A stretch of DNA of 64,000 nt from an uncultured Paracoccaceae bacterium (lineage in GTDB: Bacteria > Pseudomonadota > Alphaproteobacteria > Rhodobacterales > Rhodobacteraceae), in assembly GCA_947503935.1 (NCBI GenBank), contig CANNFR010000005.1:1-64000 (forward strand), in the 5' to 3' direction. The position numbers and the translations under genes are program-made. The notes beneath the pieces were generated by a model that had not been told where the DNA came from, ran no database searches, and saw only the letters and a list, made by a program, of their open reading frames with translations. Below, piece after piece: positions 28,939 through 38,469 of this stretch (position 1 is the stretch's first letter; each line of letters begins with the position of its first letter).

Positions 28939-29463
28939 TTACCGTATTTCCGCATTGCCACGAATGTCTGCTTCCTCTGCTTCTGCTAGAGCTACTTCAT
29001 ACGCTTCGCGAATAAGCGCTGAGGGTCGTGTCCTTTGGTGTGGGTACGGCTGACCAAGGTGAATCTCTCGCAATTCATCCATGAACGCCTCCTGTAGTTG
29101 GGGTCCGCCCTCGGCAAGCACCCTGTTGGGGGCCGACAGCTCCGGCGATGTCGGCAGAAAGCGGCGCGCCCAAGCGCCGAGCGCGATTAGTGCCGGGACC
29201 AAGGCAATGGACTTCTCCGTGAGGCTGTAGATCGTTCGCTGCTTGTGGGTTGGGTCGGGCGCGGCGGTCAAAAACCCCTCAGCAAGTAAGGACTTGAGGC
29301 GTGCTGCTAGAATGTTTGTCGCGATCCCCTCCATCGAATTGTGGAGGATCGACCGGAACGTTCTGTGGTTGCCGAACATGACATCTCTGAGCAGAACCAT
29401 GCTCCACCCGTCGCCAAGTGCTTCTGTCGCGAGATTGATCGGGCATCCAGACCGCGCCTCCAT
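28939..29463 (-). CDS. HxlR-family transcriptional regulator
   Basis: From the start at 29463, after a minus-strand GGAGGT site, the protein has 174 residues. It begins with the HxlR signature CPINLATEALGDGWSMVLLRDVMFG, a winged helix with the near-N-terminal cysteine (C7) and RTFRSI. The C-terminal 70 residues extend beyond the basic domain. Such regulators commonly control a divergent neighbour in response to reactive electrophiles; here that is a glutathione transferase gene 97 bases away. Composition is less GC-rich than average. Confidence 0.85.
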   Translation of the reverse strand: MEARSGCPINLATEALGDGWSMVLLRDVMFGNHRTFRSILHNSMEGIATNILAARLKSLLAEGFLTAAPDPTHKQRTIYSLTEKSIALVPALIALGAWARRFLPTSPELSAPNRVLAEGGPQLQEAFMDELREIHLGQPYPHQRTRPSALIREAYEVALAEAEEADIRGNAEIR

Positions 29464-29508
29464 GTTGACCTCCACACCGGTTGTGCCTTGCAATCGGATT
29501 ATAGAATG

Positions 29509-29528
29509 GCATACTGATTGTAATATGC
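29509..29528. promoter_or_regulatory. candidate operator between HxlR and GST genes
   Basis: An AT-rich 97-base divergent spacer carries the inverted repeat GCATA-N10-TATGC at 29509-29528. It is the most symmetrical element in the spacer and suits a dimeric winged-helix regulator such as the adjacent HxlR protein. Assignment is positional inference. Confidence 0.35.
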
Positions 29529-29560
29529 AACCGCTTTTTGTCGTCTTTCTGTGAGTTGAT

Positions 29561-30226
29561 ATGACCGAGATCACCCTGACCACGTTCGAATGGCTTCCCG
29601 AGTTTCCACGCGGCTATGTCCGTGACATCCGGATCAGATGGGCGCTCGAAGAGGCGGGACTGGCGTATACTGTCAAAGGCGTTCCATTCAAGGATCGTAG
29701 CAATGACCATTTTCAGCATCAGCCGTTCGGCCAAGTGCCGTGGCTGTCTGAGGGCGACATCTCGATCTTCGAGAGCGGCGCAGCGGTTCTGCATGTCGCC
29801 GAGAAAAGCGAAAAGCTGATGCAATCAGATCCGAAGGGACGCAGCGAAGTTATCAAGTGGCTCTTTGCTGCTCTCAACTCGGTCGAGGCGGCAAGCCTGC
29901 CCTGGTTCATTTTTCAGTTTTCAGGCGATGATAAAGAAACCGAAGGCGGCAACGCAATCAACAGCTTTCTGGCCTCTCGGCTGACGCACATGGAAGACGT
30001 GCTTGCGGAGCGGGAATGGCTGACACACCGTTTCTCGGCAGCTGATATCGTGATGGTCGATGTCTTTCGTGTGATCGACCGCTTTGATGGATTGGACGAT
30101 CATCCGAACTGTCGGGACTACATGCAGCGCGGGGAAGATCGACCAGCGTTCAAGAAAGCCTTTGCCGATCAGATGGCCTTTTTCGCGGAAGCCGACATTC
30201 GGATGTGTGGGTCAGACGACAGCTAA
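29561..30226 (+). CDS. glutathione S-transferase family protein
   Basis: A 221-residue protein with an N-terminal thioredoxin-like domain: the cis-proline context GQVPWLSEGD (near residues 57-66) and the glutathione-binding IFESGAAVLHVAE. A helical C-terminal domain ends with a segment like FSAADIVMVDVFRVI. It likely conjugates glutathione to an electrophile or reduces a substrate. It is divergent from the HxlR regulator and shares its lower GC, so the pair may have moved together. Confidence 0.85.
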   Translation: MTEITLTTFEWLPEFPRGYVRDIRIRWALEEAGLAYTVKGVPFKDRSNDHFQHQPFGQVPWLSEGDISIFESGAAVLHVAEKSEKLMQSDPKGRSEVIKWLFAALNSVEAASLPWFIFQFSGDDKETEGGNAINSFLASRLTHMEDVLAEREWLTHRFSAADIVMVDVFRVIDRFDGLDDHPNCRDYMQRGEDRPAFKKAFADQMAFFAEADIRMCGSDDS

Positions 30227-30251
30227 GTCCCAAACAGCGGAATTTTCTGTA

Positions 30252-30911
30252 TCAAACCCTCAGCTTATCGCGCATGAAATTCAATGCCACGCTCAGCCCG
30301 TCTGGCGCGATGCCGTGGCCGGTGCCTTTCATGACGTGGGCGAAGACCTCGAAACCCGCGGTTTGCAGGGCGTTGCCGGCCTCGGGCAGGGATTGGGGCG
30401 GGACGACATCGTCGGCGTCGCCGTGGAGCAGCAGGATCGGGGGGCGGGTGGTGGTCTGGGCCAGACCTTCAGGCTGAAGCAGGCGGCCTGAGAAGGCGAC
30501 GACACCGGCGACGGGGTCAGGCCTGCGGGGGGCGATATGCAGGCTCAGCATCGTGCCTTGCGAGAAACCCAGAAGGATCGTCTTGTCGGCCGCGATCCCC
30601 TCATCCGCCATCGCCTTGTCGACAAAGGCATCAAGGTCGGCCGCGGCGGCTTGCATGCCTTGCAGGGCGGCCTCTTCCGAGGACCCGTCGATCCAGGGGA
30701 TCGGGAACCATTGAAAGCCCATCGGATTGCCCGCGCAGCGCTCGGGCGCGTCGGGCGCGAGATATACCGTGTCCGGCATATGCGGCGCCAGAGGGTCGGC
30801 CAGACCGATCAGGTCGGCGCCATTCGCCCCGTAGCCATGGACGAGGATCACAAGGGCCTTGCCTTCGCCCTTGGCCGGTCCGCGCCGTTCATATGTCAGG
30901 TCTCGTGTCAT
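30252..30911 (-). CDS. alpha/beta hydrolase, phospholipase/carboxylesterase family
   Basis: A 219-residue hydrolase. Visible are the oxyanion region VHGYGANG, the nucleophile elbow GFSQG, the acid DADDVVPP and the catalytic histidine in GTGHGI. The family hydrolyses short-chain or acyl-thio esters; the true substrate is unknown. Its start overlaps the stop of the DNA glycosylase gene as ATGA, so they form a coupled pair read leftwards. Confidence 0.88.
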   Translation of the reverse strand: MTRDLTYERRGPAKGEGKALVILVHGYGANGADLIGLADPLAPHMPDTVYLAPDAPERCAGNPMGFQWFPIPWIDGSSEEAALQGMQAAAADLDAFVDKAMADEGIAADKTILLGFSQGTMLSLHIAPRRPDPVAGVVAFSGRLLQPEGLAQTTTRPPILLLHGDADDVVPPQSLPEAGNALQTAGFEVFAHVMKGTGHGIAPDGLSVALNFMRDKLRV

Positions 30912-31537
30912 CTGATGCCTTCCCGTTCTTTCGCCACGCGGTAGTACGCCCAGAGCAGCCGCGCTGCAACGGCCCGCCACGGCGACCACGCCTCGGCCAT
31001 CTGGCGGACGGCTTTTTCCGTCGGGCGGTCCGGCAGATCGAAGATCAGCCTGGTCGCTTCCTGCAAAGCCAGATCACCCGGCGCGAAGACATCTGCGCGC
31101 CCGAGCGACAGCATCGCATAGATCTCGGCCGTCCAGCGCCCGATGCCTGGCAGGGCGATAAGGGTCGCGATGACCACCTCATCGGGAACGTCGCGCAAGG
31201 CGTCATAGTTGATCGGCGCCGCGGCCAGCGCCTTGGCGTAGCGCACCTTGGGCCGCGAGAGGCCGCATTGCCGCAAAGCCTCATCGCTTGCCACGGCCAC
31301 GCGGGCGCGGTCGGTCAGGCCGGCCTCGGCCAACCGCCCGACGATCGCGCCGGCCGCGGCGGTGCTGACCTGCTGCCCCACGATGGCCTCGAGCAGTGCG
31401 CCGAAGCCATCGGGCTTGCGGCGAAGGGGCAGGGGCCCCGTGCGTTCAAGCGCCGAGGCAAAGCGCGGCTCGCGCGCGGCAAGCCAGGCCGCCCCTTCGG
31501 CGACGCAGGCGGGGGTCTCGATCAGGCGTCCGGTCAT
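30908..31537 (-). CDS. DNA-3-methyladenine glycosylase, AlkA type
   Basis: A 209-residue HhH-GPD glycosylase starting at 31537. It has AIVGQQVSTAAA near the N-terminus of the fold, the helix-hairpin-helix LIALPGIGRWTAEIYAML, and the catalytic aspartate in FAPGDLALQ. It removes alkylated bases from DNA. It is shorter than E. coli AlkA, lacking the N-terminal beta domain, as is common in alphaproteobacteria. The MFS gene diverges about 76 bases away. Confidence 0.88.
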   Translation of the reverse strand: MTGRLIETPACVAEGAAWLAAREPRFASALERTGPLPLRRKPDGFGALLEAIVGQQVSTAAAGAIVGRLAEAGLTDRARVAVASDEALRQCGLSRPKVRYAKALAAAPINYDALRDVPDEVVIATLIALPGIGRWTAEIYAMLSLGRADVFAPGDLALQEATRLIFDLPDRPTEKAVRQMAEAWSPWRAVAARLLWAYYRVAKEREGIR

Positions 31538-31613
31538 GGGGGCGACCTTGGGATCACCGGGGCAGAGAGGCAAGGCCCTTGTCCCCTCTTCTGGCCGAGG
31601 ATAGGCAGGGCGC

Positions 31614-32828
31614 ATGAGCGATCTGGCCACCCCCTCACTGCCCGCGCGCCGCAACGTGGCCGTCCTGGTCATGGCGCAGGCGTTTCTCGGCGCGCAGATG
31701 CCGCTGATCTTCGTGATCGGTGGGCTGGCGGGGCAATCACTGGCGGCCAATGCCTGTTTTGCGACGCTGCCCATCTCGCTGATCGTGCTGGGCTCGATGG
31801 TGTCGGCGACGCCGCTTTCGGCGCTGATGCAGCGGTTCGGGCGGCGCGCAGGCTTCATCACCGGCGCGCTTGGCGGCGCGGCGGGGGCGGCCGTCTGCGC
31901 CTGGGGGCTGATAGAGGCCAGCTTTCCGCTGTTTCTGGCGGGCTCGGCGCTGACGGGTATCTATATGTCGGCGCAGGGGTTTTATCGCTTTGCCGCGGCT
32001 GACACGGCGGACGATGACTTTCGCCCGAAGGCGATTTCCTATGTGATGGCGGGGGGGCTGCTGTCGGCCCTGATCGGGCCGGAACTGGTCAAGCTGACCT
32101 CTGACGCGATGGTGATCCCGTTTCTGGGCGCCTATCTGACGGTGGTCGCCCTGAACCTTGTCGGCCTCTTCATCTTCTTCGCGCTGGATATCCCGGCGCC
32201 GAAACCGCCCGCAGAAGGTGCCTCGAAAGGCCGATCGCGGTGGCAGATGCTGACCACCCCGCGCATCGCCGTGGCGGTGATCTGCGCCAGCGTGTCCTAT
32301 GCGCTGATGAACCTGGTGATGACGTCGACCCCCCTGGCCGTGGTAGGCTGTGGGTTCGGCAAGGCCGATGCGGCCGATGTGGTGCGCGCGCACGTTCTGG
32401 CGATGTTCGTGCCGTCTTTCTTCACGGGCCATCTGATCGCGCGGTTCGGGGCCGAAAAGATCGTCGCCACAGGGCTGGCGATCTTGGCGGGCGCAGGGCT
32501 GGTTGCGCTGTCAGGGGTACAGCTTGAGCAATTCTACCTGGCCCTGATCCTTCTGGGCCTCGGCTGGAATTTCGGCTTCATCGGGGCAACGGCCATGCTG
32601 GCAGCCGCCCATGCACCGGAAGAACGCGGCCGGATGCAGGGCCTGAACGACATGATCGTCTTCGGGTCGGTGACACTGGCCTCGCTGGCTTCAGGGGGCT
32701 TGATGAATTGCTCGGGCGGCACGGCCGAGCAGGGCTGGGCGGCGGTCAATCTGGCCATGGCACCGTTCCTGGTCCTGGCCGGCGCCGCGCTGATCTGGCT
32801 GGTCATGCGCCCGAAGGAGGCGGTGTGA
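31614..32828 (+). CDS. MFS transporter
   Basis: A 404-residue inner membrane protein with about twelve hydrophobic segments and a central hydrophilic loop near residues 190-215. The loop after the second helix (QRFGRRAGF) resembles the MFS motif A. Substrate unknown. Its stop overlaps the GTG start of the zinc-peptidase-like gene by four bases. Confidence 0.85.
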   Translation: MSDLATPSLPARRNVAVLVMAQAFLGAQMPLIFVIGGLAGQSLAANACFATLPISLIVLGSMVSATPLSALMQRFGRRAGFITGALGGAAGAAVCAWGLIEASFPLFLAGSALTGIYMSAQGFYRFAAADTADDDFRPKAISYVMAGGLLSALIGPELVKLTSDAMVIPFLGAYLTVVALNLVGLFIFFALDIPAPKPPAEGASKGRSRWQMLTTPRIAVAVICASVSYALMNLVMTSTPLAVVGCGFGKADAADVVRAHVLAMFVPSFFTGHLIARFGAEKIVATGLAILAGAGLVALSGVQLEQFYLALILLGLGWNFGFIGATAMLAAAHAPEERGRMQGLNDMIVFGSVTLASLASGGLMNCSGGTAEQGWAAVNLAMAPFLVLAGAALIWLVMRPKEAV

Positions 32829-33538
32829 TTTGGCGCCGCAAACCGCGCCTCGGCGCGGATCTGCGCGACTGGGTCGCCCAGAATTTCCTCTGGTCGATCC
32901 AGACCACACCCAATTGGGCACGCACGCCCCTTGTTCTGCCGACCCGCGATTTCTTCACCGCCCCGAAGGGCGATGGGCATGACGTGGCATTGGCGGTGCT
33001 GGAGGATCTCAAGCGCCTGATGGGGCTCGGCGGGCGCAACATCGCGCTGCATCCCCTGCCGTCTCTGCCCGATGAGTTGTCGCACGAATATGGCAAGTTG
33101 TCCCAGGTGGCGGGTACCTATGCCCATGACACTGACCTGCCCGAGATCACCTATGACCCCAAGCTTCTGCGCCGCCCGATCACCTTCATCTCAATCATGG
33201 CGCATGAATTGATGCACCACCGCCTCGCGGGCCGCGAGGATGACCTGCCGGGCGGGGCGGGCGCGCATGAACTCGCAACCGATCTGCATTGCATCATAGC
33301 GGGCTTCGGCGTCTTCCAACTGCAATGCGCGGAAGAGATGGGGTGGTCGGGCTACATGACGCAAGACAGCCGCGCCCATGCTCTGGCCCTGTTTCTGCTG
33401 CTGACCGAAACCGACCCGGAGACCGCCTGCGCGCATCTCTCACCCCGCCCGGCAAAAGCGCTCCGCCTGGCCCTGCGTGAGGTTGAGCGTGACCCAACCC
33501 CGCTCCAACCGCTCCAACAGGCCCTCGGCGCCGACTAA
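32825..33538 (+). CDS. putative zinc metallopeptidase, coupled to MFS gene
   Basis: GTG 32825 overlaps the MFS stop (GTGA). The 237-residue product has an HExxH zinc site at residues 127-131 (AHELMHH) and a possible third ligand at E149 in GAHELATD, a gluzincin-like spacing. It has no signal peptide or membrane helix, so it is probably cytoplasmic. I do not recognise a named family. Coupling to a transporter suggests a linked role, perhaps processing an imported or exported compound, but this is inference. Confidence 0.6.
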   Translation: MIWRRKPRLGADLRDWVAQNFLWSIQTTPNWARTPLVLPTRDFFTAPKGDGHDVALAVLEDLKRLMGLGGRNIALHPLPSLPDELSHEYGKLSQVAGTYAHDTDLPEITYDPKLLRRPITFISIMAHELMHHRLAGREDDLPGGAGAHELATDLHCIIAGFGVFQLQCAEEMGWSGYMTQDSRAHALALFLLLTETDPETACAHLSPRPAKALRLALREVERDPTPLQPLQQALGAD

Positions 33539-33655
33539 CCTGCCCCTTCCTTCTGACAAAATATCCCCGCCGGAGGCCCCGGCCCGCACCCCAGCGGAGC
33601 GATCGGGCCGCGCACCAGGCTGGCGGTCAGGTCCGGTTCATCCTATCTGTCACAC

Positions 33656-35131
33656 ATGACCTTGCAGATCCCCTTCGACAATTCCTATGCTACCCTCCCA
33701 GAGCGGTTTTACACCCGCCTCGACCCGACGCCCGTGGCCGAGCCCGCGCTGATCCGTCTGAACGCGCCGCTGGCGCGCGACCTTGGCCTTGATCCGCAGG
33801 CGCTTTCCGCGCCGGAGGGTGTTGCGATACTGGCGGGCAACCGCGTGCCCCAAGGGGCCGCGCCACTGGCACAGGCCTATGCCGGCCATCAGTTCGGCGG
33901 CTGGGTGCCGCAGCTTGGCGACGGGCGAGCGATCTTGCTGGGCGAAATCGTGGCGCCGGACGGGCGCCGCGTTGATCTGCAGCTGAAAGGATCGGGCCCC
34001 ACGCCTTACTCGCGCCGCGGCGATGGCCGCGCGGGGCTGGGGCCGGTCCTGCGCGAATACATCGTCAGCGAGGCGATGCACGCCTTAGGCGTGCCCACGA
34101 CGCGGGCCCTGGCCGCCGTCACGACCGGTGAATGGGTCTACCGCGAAGACAAATTGCCCGGCGCCGTCCTGACCCGCGTCGCCTCCAGCCATATCCGGGT
34201 AGGCACCTTCCAGTTCTTCGCCGCGCGCCAGGATATCGACGCGCTGAAGACCTTGGCCGATCACGCCATCGCGCGGCACTACCCCGATGCGGCCCAAGCC
34301 GACCGCCCCGCTCTGGCGCTGCTCGAGGCCGTCGTCGCCCGGCAGGCGGCGCTGATCGCGCAGTGGATGGGGCTTGGCTTCATCCACGGCGTCATGAACA
34401 CCGACAATTGCTCGGTCGCGGGCGAGACGATCGATTACGGCCCCTGCGCCTTTATGGATGCCTACCACCCCGAAACCGTCTTCTCGTCGATCGATCAGTT
34501 CGGCCGCTACGCCTATGGCAATCAGCCCCAGATCGCGGTCTGGAACCTGGCGCAACTGGCCACGGCATTGCTGCCGTTGATCGATACCGCCCAAGACCGC
34601 GCGATTGAGCTTGCCACGGCCGCGGTACACCGTTTCGCCGATCTTTACGCGGAACGCTGGGTCATGATTTTTCGCAGAAAAATCGGGCTTGCGGGTGAGG
34701 AACCGGAAGACGCCGATCTGGTGCAAGCGCTCCTCAGCCTCATGGCCCAGAATGGCGCCGATTTCACCCGCACCTTCCGGGCGCTGTCGCACCTGACGGA
34801 TGCGCCGGGCCGAGATGAGCCGGCCCGCGCCGAGTTCACCGACCCCACAGCTTTCGACGCCTGGGCCGCAGACTGGCGCGTGCGTCTGGCGCGCGAGGCG
34901 CGGCCCGAGGCGGACCGCCAGGCTGATATGCGCCTTGCCAACCCCGCCTTCATTCCCCGCAACCACTGCGTGGAGGAAGCCATCGCGGCTGCCCATCAGG
35001 GCGACTACGCCCCGTTTGAGCGGCTGGTGACCGTTCTCGCGCGGCCTTACGACGATCAGCCCGAGGCCACCGACCTGCAAGCCGCGCCCCAGCCTGATCA
35101 GGTCGTGCGCCAGACGTTCTGCGGCACCTGA
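33656..35131 (+). CDS. selO: protein adenylyltransferase SelO (YdiU family)
   Basis: A 491-residue pseudokinase-fold enzyme that transfers AMP to protein hydroxyls. Conserved blocks are [49 protein letters not shown] and [19 protein letters not shown] with the metal-binding Asn/Asp. As usual in bacteria there is no selenocysteine tail. Length is typical. At 34666-34684 the coding sequence contains a perfect 19-base palindrome identical to one in the spacer at 50142-50160, encoding part of MIFRRKIG. Confidence 0.95.
   Translation: MTLQIPFDNSYATLPERFYTRLDPTPVAEPALIRLNAPLARDLGLDPQALSAPEGVAILAGNRVPQGAAPLAQAYAGHQFGGWVPQLGDGRAILLGEIVAPDGRRVDLQLKGSGPTPYSRRGDGRAGLGPVLREYIVSEAMHALGVPTTRALAAVTTGEWVYREDKLPGAVLTRVASSHIRVGTFQFFAARQDIDALKTLADHAIARHYPDAAQADRPALALLEAVVARQAALIAQWMGLGFIHGVMNTDNCSVAGETIDYGPCAFMDAYHPETVFSSIDQFGRYAYGNQPQIAVWNLAQLATALLPLIDTAQDRAIELATAAVHRFADLYAERWVMIFRRKIGLAGEEPEDADLVQALLSLMAQNGADFTRTFRALSHLTDAPGRDEPARAEFTDPTAFDAWAADWRVRLAREARPEADRQADMRLANPAFIPRNHCVEEAIAAAHQGDYAPFERLVTVLARPYDDQPEATDLQAAPQPDQVVRQTFCGT
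34666..34684. repeat. 19-base palindrome GATTTTTCGCAGAAAAATC inside selO
   Basis: Eight-base arms GATTTTTC/GAAAAATC surround a GCA loop. The same 19 bases occur at 50142-50160 in the hairpin array after the DUF808 gene. Here it lies in the reading frame and appears to replace the usual MRxKLGL-type residues without changing protein length. Confidence 0.8.
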
Positions 35132-35192
35132 AAGGCTTGCCGCCTGATCGCCAGCCCGTATGATCGGACTTTTGGATATCGGGTTTCGCGAT

Positions 35193-37022
35193 ATGAAAAG
35201 CAGATTTTTCACGGCATTTGTGGCGGCCCTCTGCATTGCGCTGCCCGCAGGCGCCGACCCCAGCGCCGATTGCCTGACAGCGCGCGACAGGGCCTGCCTG
35301 GCCGATCGTATCGCGCCCGAGATGGCGGCGGTTCTTCAGGCCGAGCCGCCGCACTGGGGCTATTCCGCCCTGACCTTCGCGGTCAAGCATCGGCAGCATG
35401 ACGCCCTGCGCCCGATGTTGGAGGCGCTCCGCCCCCGCGCGGCGGCGGGCGGGGACGCTGATTTCGCCGCGGACCTGATCGGCGCCTACACCCATCTGAA
35501 AGACCCTGAGGGATTGATCGCCTATGCGACGGGCCTGCCGGGTACTCGGACCAGCCTGCCCAATGCTATGGCCAACCTGCATTATTACCGTGCCCGTGAC
35601 GGTGAGGCAGATCACTCCCCGGCGCTGACCGATCGCTCCGCCATGGGGGATAACGCTGTTTTTGTCATGCTCGAAGCCGCAGCGCGGCAGGGTCGCTGGG
35701 ATGCCGCCTTCGATTGGTCATGGCTGGCCAGTGTCGATGCCAAGCTCGCGGCCTCGCAACGGGTCGCCTGGTATGCCGCGCAATCGGGCGATGCGGATGC
35801 AATGGCGCGCGCGGTCGAGGGGCTTTTGTCGTTCACGCGGGCCGAGACGGCACCGCAGCGCCACCGCCCCGGACTACTCGCGCATATTGCCGCATGGCTT
35901 GAATTGCAGGCCACGGGCGACCCGGATGCGTTGGTTGGAACGCTTGAAGAGGGGTCGTTGCCCGAGATCAGCGATGACCCAACGCTGATCGCCTTTCAAC
36001 AGATCGTCGCGGCCATCCTGCTGACCCGGCTGGGCGACACCGCAGGGGCCGGTGGGCTGGCCGAGGCCGCCCTGGCCGCGCTGGAGGGTGAGATCCGCGA
36101 TTGGGATGCCGAGTTGGATGGCGAGCTGATCGCGCTTGCCGTCGCCGCCCATGAGCTGGGCCAGCCCGATCTGCGCGACCGGATCTTCGCCTTGCGCGCC
36201 ATCGGCCCCTTCTCGCCCTACAACTTCTTTTTGTCCTGGCTTGAAGGCGACACGCTGGCCCACTTCGTTCCGCTGTTTGACAGCCAGTTTCTGCAAATGG
36301 CGGAGGACGCGATGGCAGGGCGCTCACGCCCGGACTACTTCGAGTATTCCGTGGAAGAGGGATTTTTGGGTGATGTCGGGCCAATTTGTGAGGGCTATCT
36401 GCGTCTGGATCAGCCTGCCGAGGCCGCCCGGCTCTATGCTGATACGATGGCCCTAATGGCCCGTGTGCCGGGCAGTGCCTATGCGGGGCAAGACGTCAAC
36501 AGGGCCGTGATGCGCGCCTATCTCTACGGCGATTGTCACCGGCCCGACCACGACCCCGCCACGTTCGAAGCCATGATCCTGGCGTCCGAAAGCGATCACG
36601 CGGTCTTCGAATATCTGGTGGACACGGCGCAATGGTCGCGGATCGTGCCCGCCCTGCGCGCGCAAGGCTACGTCAGGACGGAACACATGCTGGGCCTGCT
36701 GGAGGGTGTATCGGGCGGGCCCGATTTTGACACGATGCGGGACGAGGTCTTTTCCCTGATCGCTGAAGGCGCGGCTGAAGAACGCGCAAGATACCCCGAC
36801 CAGGCTGATGAGGATCTGGCCCTTCTGGTGCAATATGCGATGCTTTTCAAACAAGGCGACGCGGCGGGCTACTTCGCCCGGATCAAAGCGCCTGACATGC
36901 GCGTCAGAGCTCTGGTCGGTGCGATGTGGGCCTTGGACGAGGGACCGCCCGAGCCTTGGGTGGAGCACGACGATGGCCATGTCTGGTTTGACAGCCGGGT
37001 GAACATGCGACCCGGTCTTTAG
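35193..37022 (+). CDS. secreted helical-repeat-like protein, hypothetical
   Basis: A 609-residue protein from ATG 35193; an upstream ATG at 35160 is in frame but leaves the signal peptide internal. Residues 1-21 form a signal peptide (ending LPAGA). The remainder is rich in short Ala/Leu/Asp helices resembling TPR or HEAT-type arrays, without a clear consensus. It probably resides in the periplasm. It follows selO by 61 bases on the same strand. No function can be assigned. Confidence 0.65.
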   Translation: MKSRFFTAFVAALCIALPAGADPSADCLTARDRACLADRIAPEMAAVLQAEPPHWGYSALTFAVKHRQHDALRPMLEALRPRAAAGGDADFAADLIGAYTHLKDPEGLIAYATGLPGTRTSLPNAMANLHYYRARDGEADHSPALTDRSAMGDNAVFVMLEAAARQGRWDAAFDWSWLASVDAKLAASQRVAWYAAQSGDADAMARAVEGLLSFTRAETAPQRHRPGLLAHIAAWLELQATGDPDALVGTLEEGSLPEISDDPTLIAFQQIVAAILLTRLGDTAGAGGLAEAALAALEGEIRDWDAELDGELIALAVAAHELGQPDLRDRIFALRAIGPFSPYNFFLSWLEGDTLAHFVPLFDSQFLQMAEDAMAGRSRPDYFEYSVEEGFLGDVGPICEGYLRLDQPAEAARLYADTMALMARVPGSAYAGQDVNRAVMRAYLYGDCHRPDHDPATFEAMILASESDHAVFEYLVDTAQWSRIVPALRAQGYVRTEHMLGLLEGVSGGPDFDTMRDEVFSLIAEGAAEERARYPDQADEDLALLVQYAMLFKQGDAAGYFARIKAPDMRVRALVGAMWALDEGPPEPWVEHDDGHVWFDSRVNMRPGL

Positions 37023-37040
37023 CGCGATGGGCGCGCCCGG

Positions 37041-37685
37041 CTATTTCGAGGATTTGCGGAAGAAGCGCTTGTTGTCTTTGATGAATTGCCCGATCGGGCC
37101 GGTCAGGCCACCCAAATACCAATCCTTGAGGTAGAAAAACCCCAAGGCAGCCCCGATGATCGCACCGATCGTGTTCACGATGAAATCCCACATCGTGTCG
37201 ACCAGACCCGATTTCTGCATGTTCAGACCAAAATTCTGGTCCATCGCGAACTCGAAGATCTCCCAGATCACGCCGATCATCACGGCAAAGCAGAAGGCGA
37301 AGAAGGCGATGGCCCAGGGCGGCGCGGCATAGCGGTCGCCCTCAAACAGCATGAAGACCAGAAGGAAGCCCACCAGCCCGAAGGCCATGGCCGACCCCGA
37401 ATGCAAGGCCACGTCCCACCACCAGTAGCGATTGTAGAAGTCGAACGCCTCGCCCAGAAAGATCGTCGCGAAGATGAAGATCACGATCGCGGCGAAAAAG
37501 CTGGTGGGCAGGTGCACGCCTGCCCGGCGCGCCACGAAGATCGGCAAGAGCGACAGGACAAAGGTGATCGCGGCCACGAAAGCCGACGACCAGAGGCCGC
37601 TGAACACCGCCAGGACGAATTCTATCGCCAGCGCGGCCCAGATAACCTGAACGATGATGGATTGTTGTCGCAATTTCGCCCACAT
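37041..37685 (-). CDS. YjdF/DUF2238-like membrane protein
   Basis: From ATG 37685 the protein has 214 residues (a TTG at 37721 would add 12). About six hydrophobic segments are seen, with conserved-looking polar residues in WWWDVALHSGSAMAFG and IWEIFEFAMD, then GLVDTMWDFIVNTIGA. These histidine/aspartate/glutamate positions match the DUF2238 membrane family as I recall it. Function unknown. It converges on the secreted gene at 35193. Confidence 0.7.
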   Translation of the reverse strand: MWAKLRQQSIIVQVIWAALAIEFVLAVFSGLWSSAFVAAITFVLSLLPIFVARRAGVHLPTSFFAAIVIFIFATIFLGEAFDFYNRYWWWDVALHSGSAMAFGLVGFLLVFMLFEGDRYAAPPWAIAFFAFCFAVMIGVIWEIFEFAMDQNFGLNMQKSGLVDTMWDFIVNTIGAIIGAALGFFYLKDWYLGGLTGPIGQFIKDNKRFFRKSSK

Positions 37686-37741
37686 AATCTTGAATATCGG
37701 CAGGAACGCCCGCTGTTTCAAGTCGGGCCGCGCAACCCTAT

Positions 37742-38449
37742 ATGGTGGTCATGACTGTCCTTCGGCTGGCAACATATAACGTGCACAAATGCGTGGGCCC
37801 CGACGGGCGCCGCGCGCCTGGGCGGGTCCTTGACGTGGTCAACGCGCTTGAGGCCGATGTGGTGGCCCTGCAGGAGGCTGACCGCCGTCTGGGTGCCCGC
37901 CCGGCCGCTTTGCCGCAAAGGCTGGTCGAAACGATGACCGACCTCGCGCCGGTCGAAACGGGCCAGGTCGGCCCCAGCCTTGGCTGGCATGGCAACGCGA
38001 TCCTGCTCCGCCATGGTCTTGAGGTGACAGCGGTTGAGCCGCTCAACCTGCCGGGGTTTGAGCCGCGCGGCGCCCTGATGGTGGAAATCGCCGCGCCAAT
38101 CGGGGCACTGCGGATCGTGGCGGTGCATCTGGGGCTGATGCGGCGCCACCGCCTGCGCCAGCTGCGCGCGATCCGCGCGGCTTTGTCCAGGCGTCCGGCC
38201 ATGCCGACGACGGTTCTGGGCGATTTCAACGAATGGTCGCTGACCGACGGGCTTGAGCCTTTGGCGCAGGGCTTTGAGATCCATTCTCCGGGGCGGTCGT
38301 TCCATACGCTGCACCCGATCGGCCATCTCGACCGCATCGCGCTCTGCCGTGATCTGTCGCTCCATGATGCCGGTGTGCAGGATACCAGTGCGTCGCGGCG
38401 CGCCTCGGATCACCTGCCGGTCTGGGCGGATGTGAAATTGGCAGCTTGA
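37742..38449 (+). CDS. endonuclease/exonuclease/phosphatase family protein
   Basis: A 235-residue EEP-fold enzyme (an ATG at 37751 is an alternative start). Metal and catalytic motifs are present: TYNVHKC near the start, ALQEAD with the catalytic glutamate, LGDFNEW, and the terminal SDHLPV. The family cleaves phosphodiesters in nucleic acids or phosphoinositide-like substrates; specificity cannot be read from sequence. No signal peptide is seen. Confidence 0.85.
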   Translation: MVVMTVLRLATYNVHKCVGPDGRRAPGRVLDVVNALEADVVALQEADRRLGARPAALPQRLVETMTDLAPVETGQVGPSLGWHGNAILLRHGLEVTAVEPLNLPGFEPRGALMVEIAAPIGALRIVAVHLGLMRRHRLRQLRAIRAALSRRPAMPTTVLGDFNEWSLTDGLEPLAQGFEIHSPGRSFHTLHPIGHLDRIALCRDLSLHDAGVQDTSASRRASDHLPVWADVKLAA

Positions 38450-38469
38450 CCAAGGGCTTCGCCGCGCTT

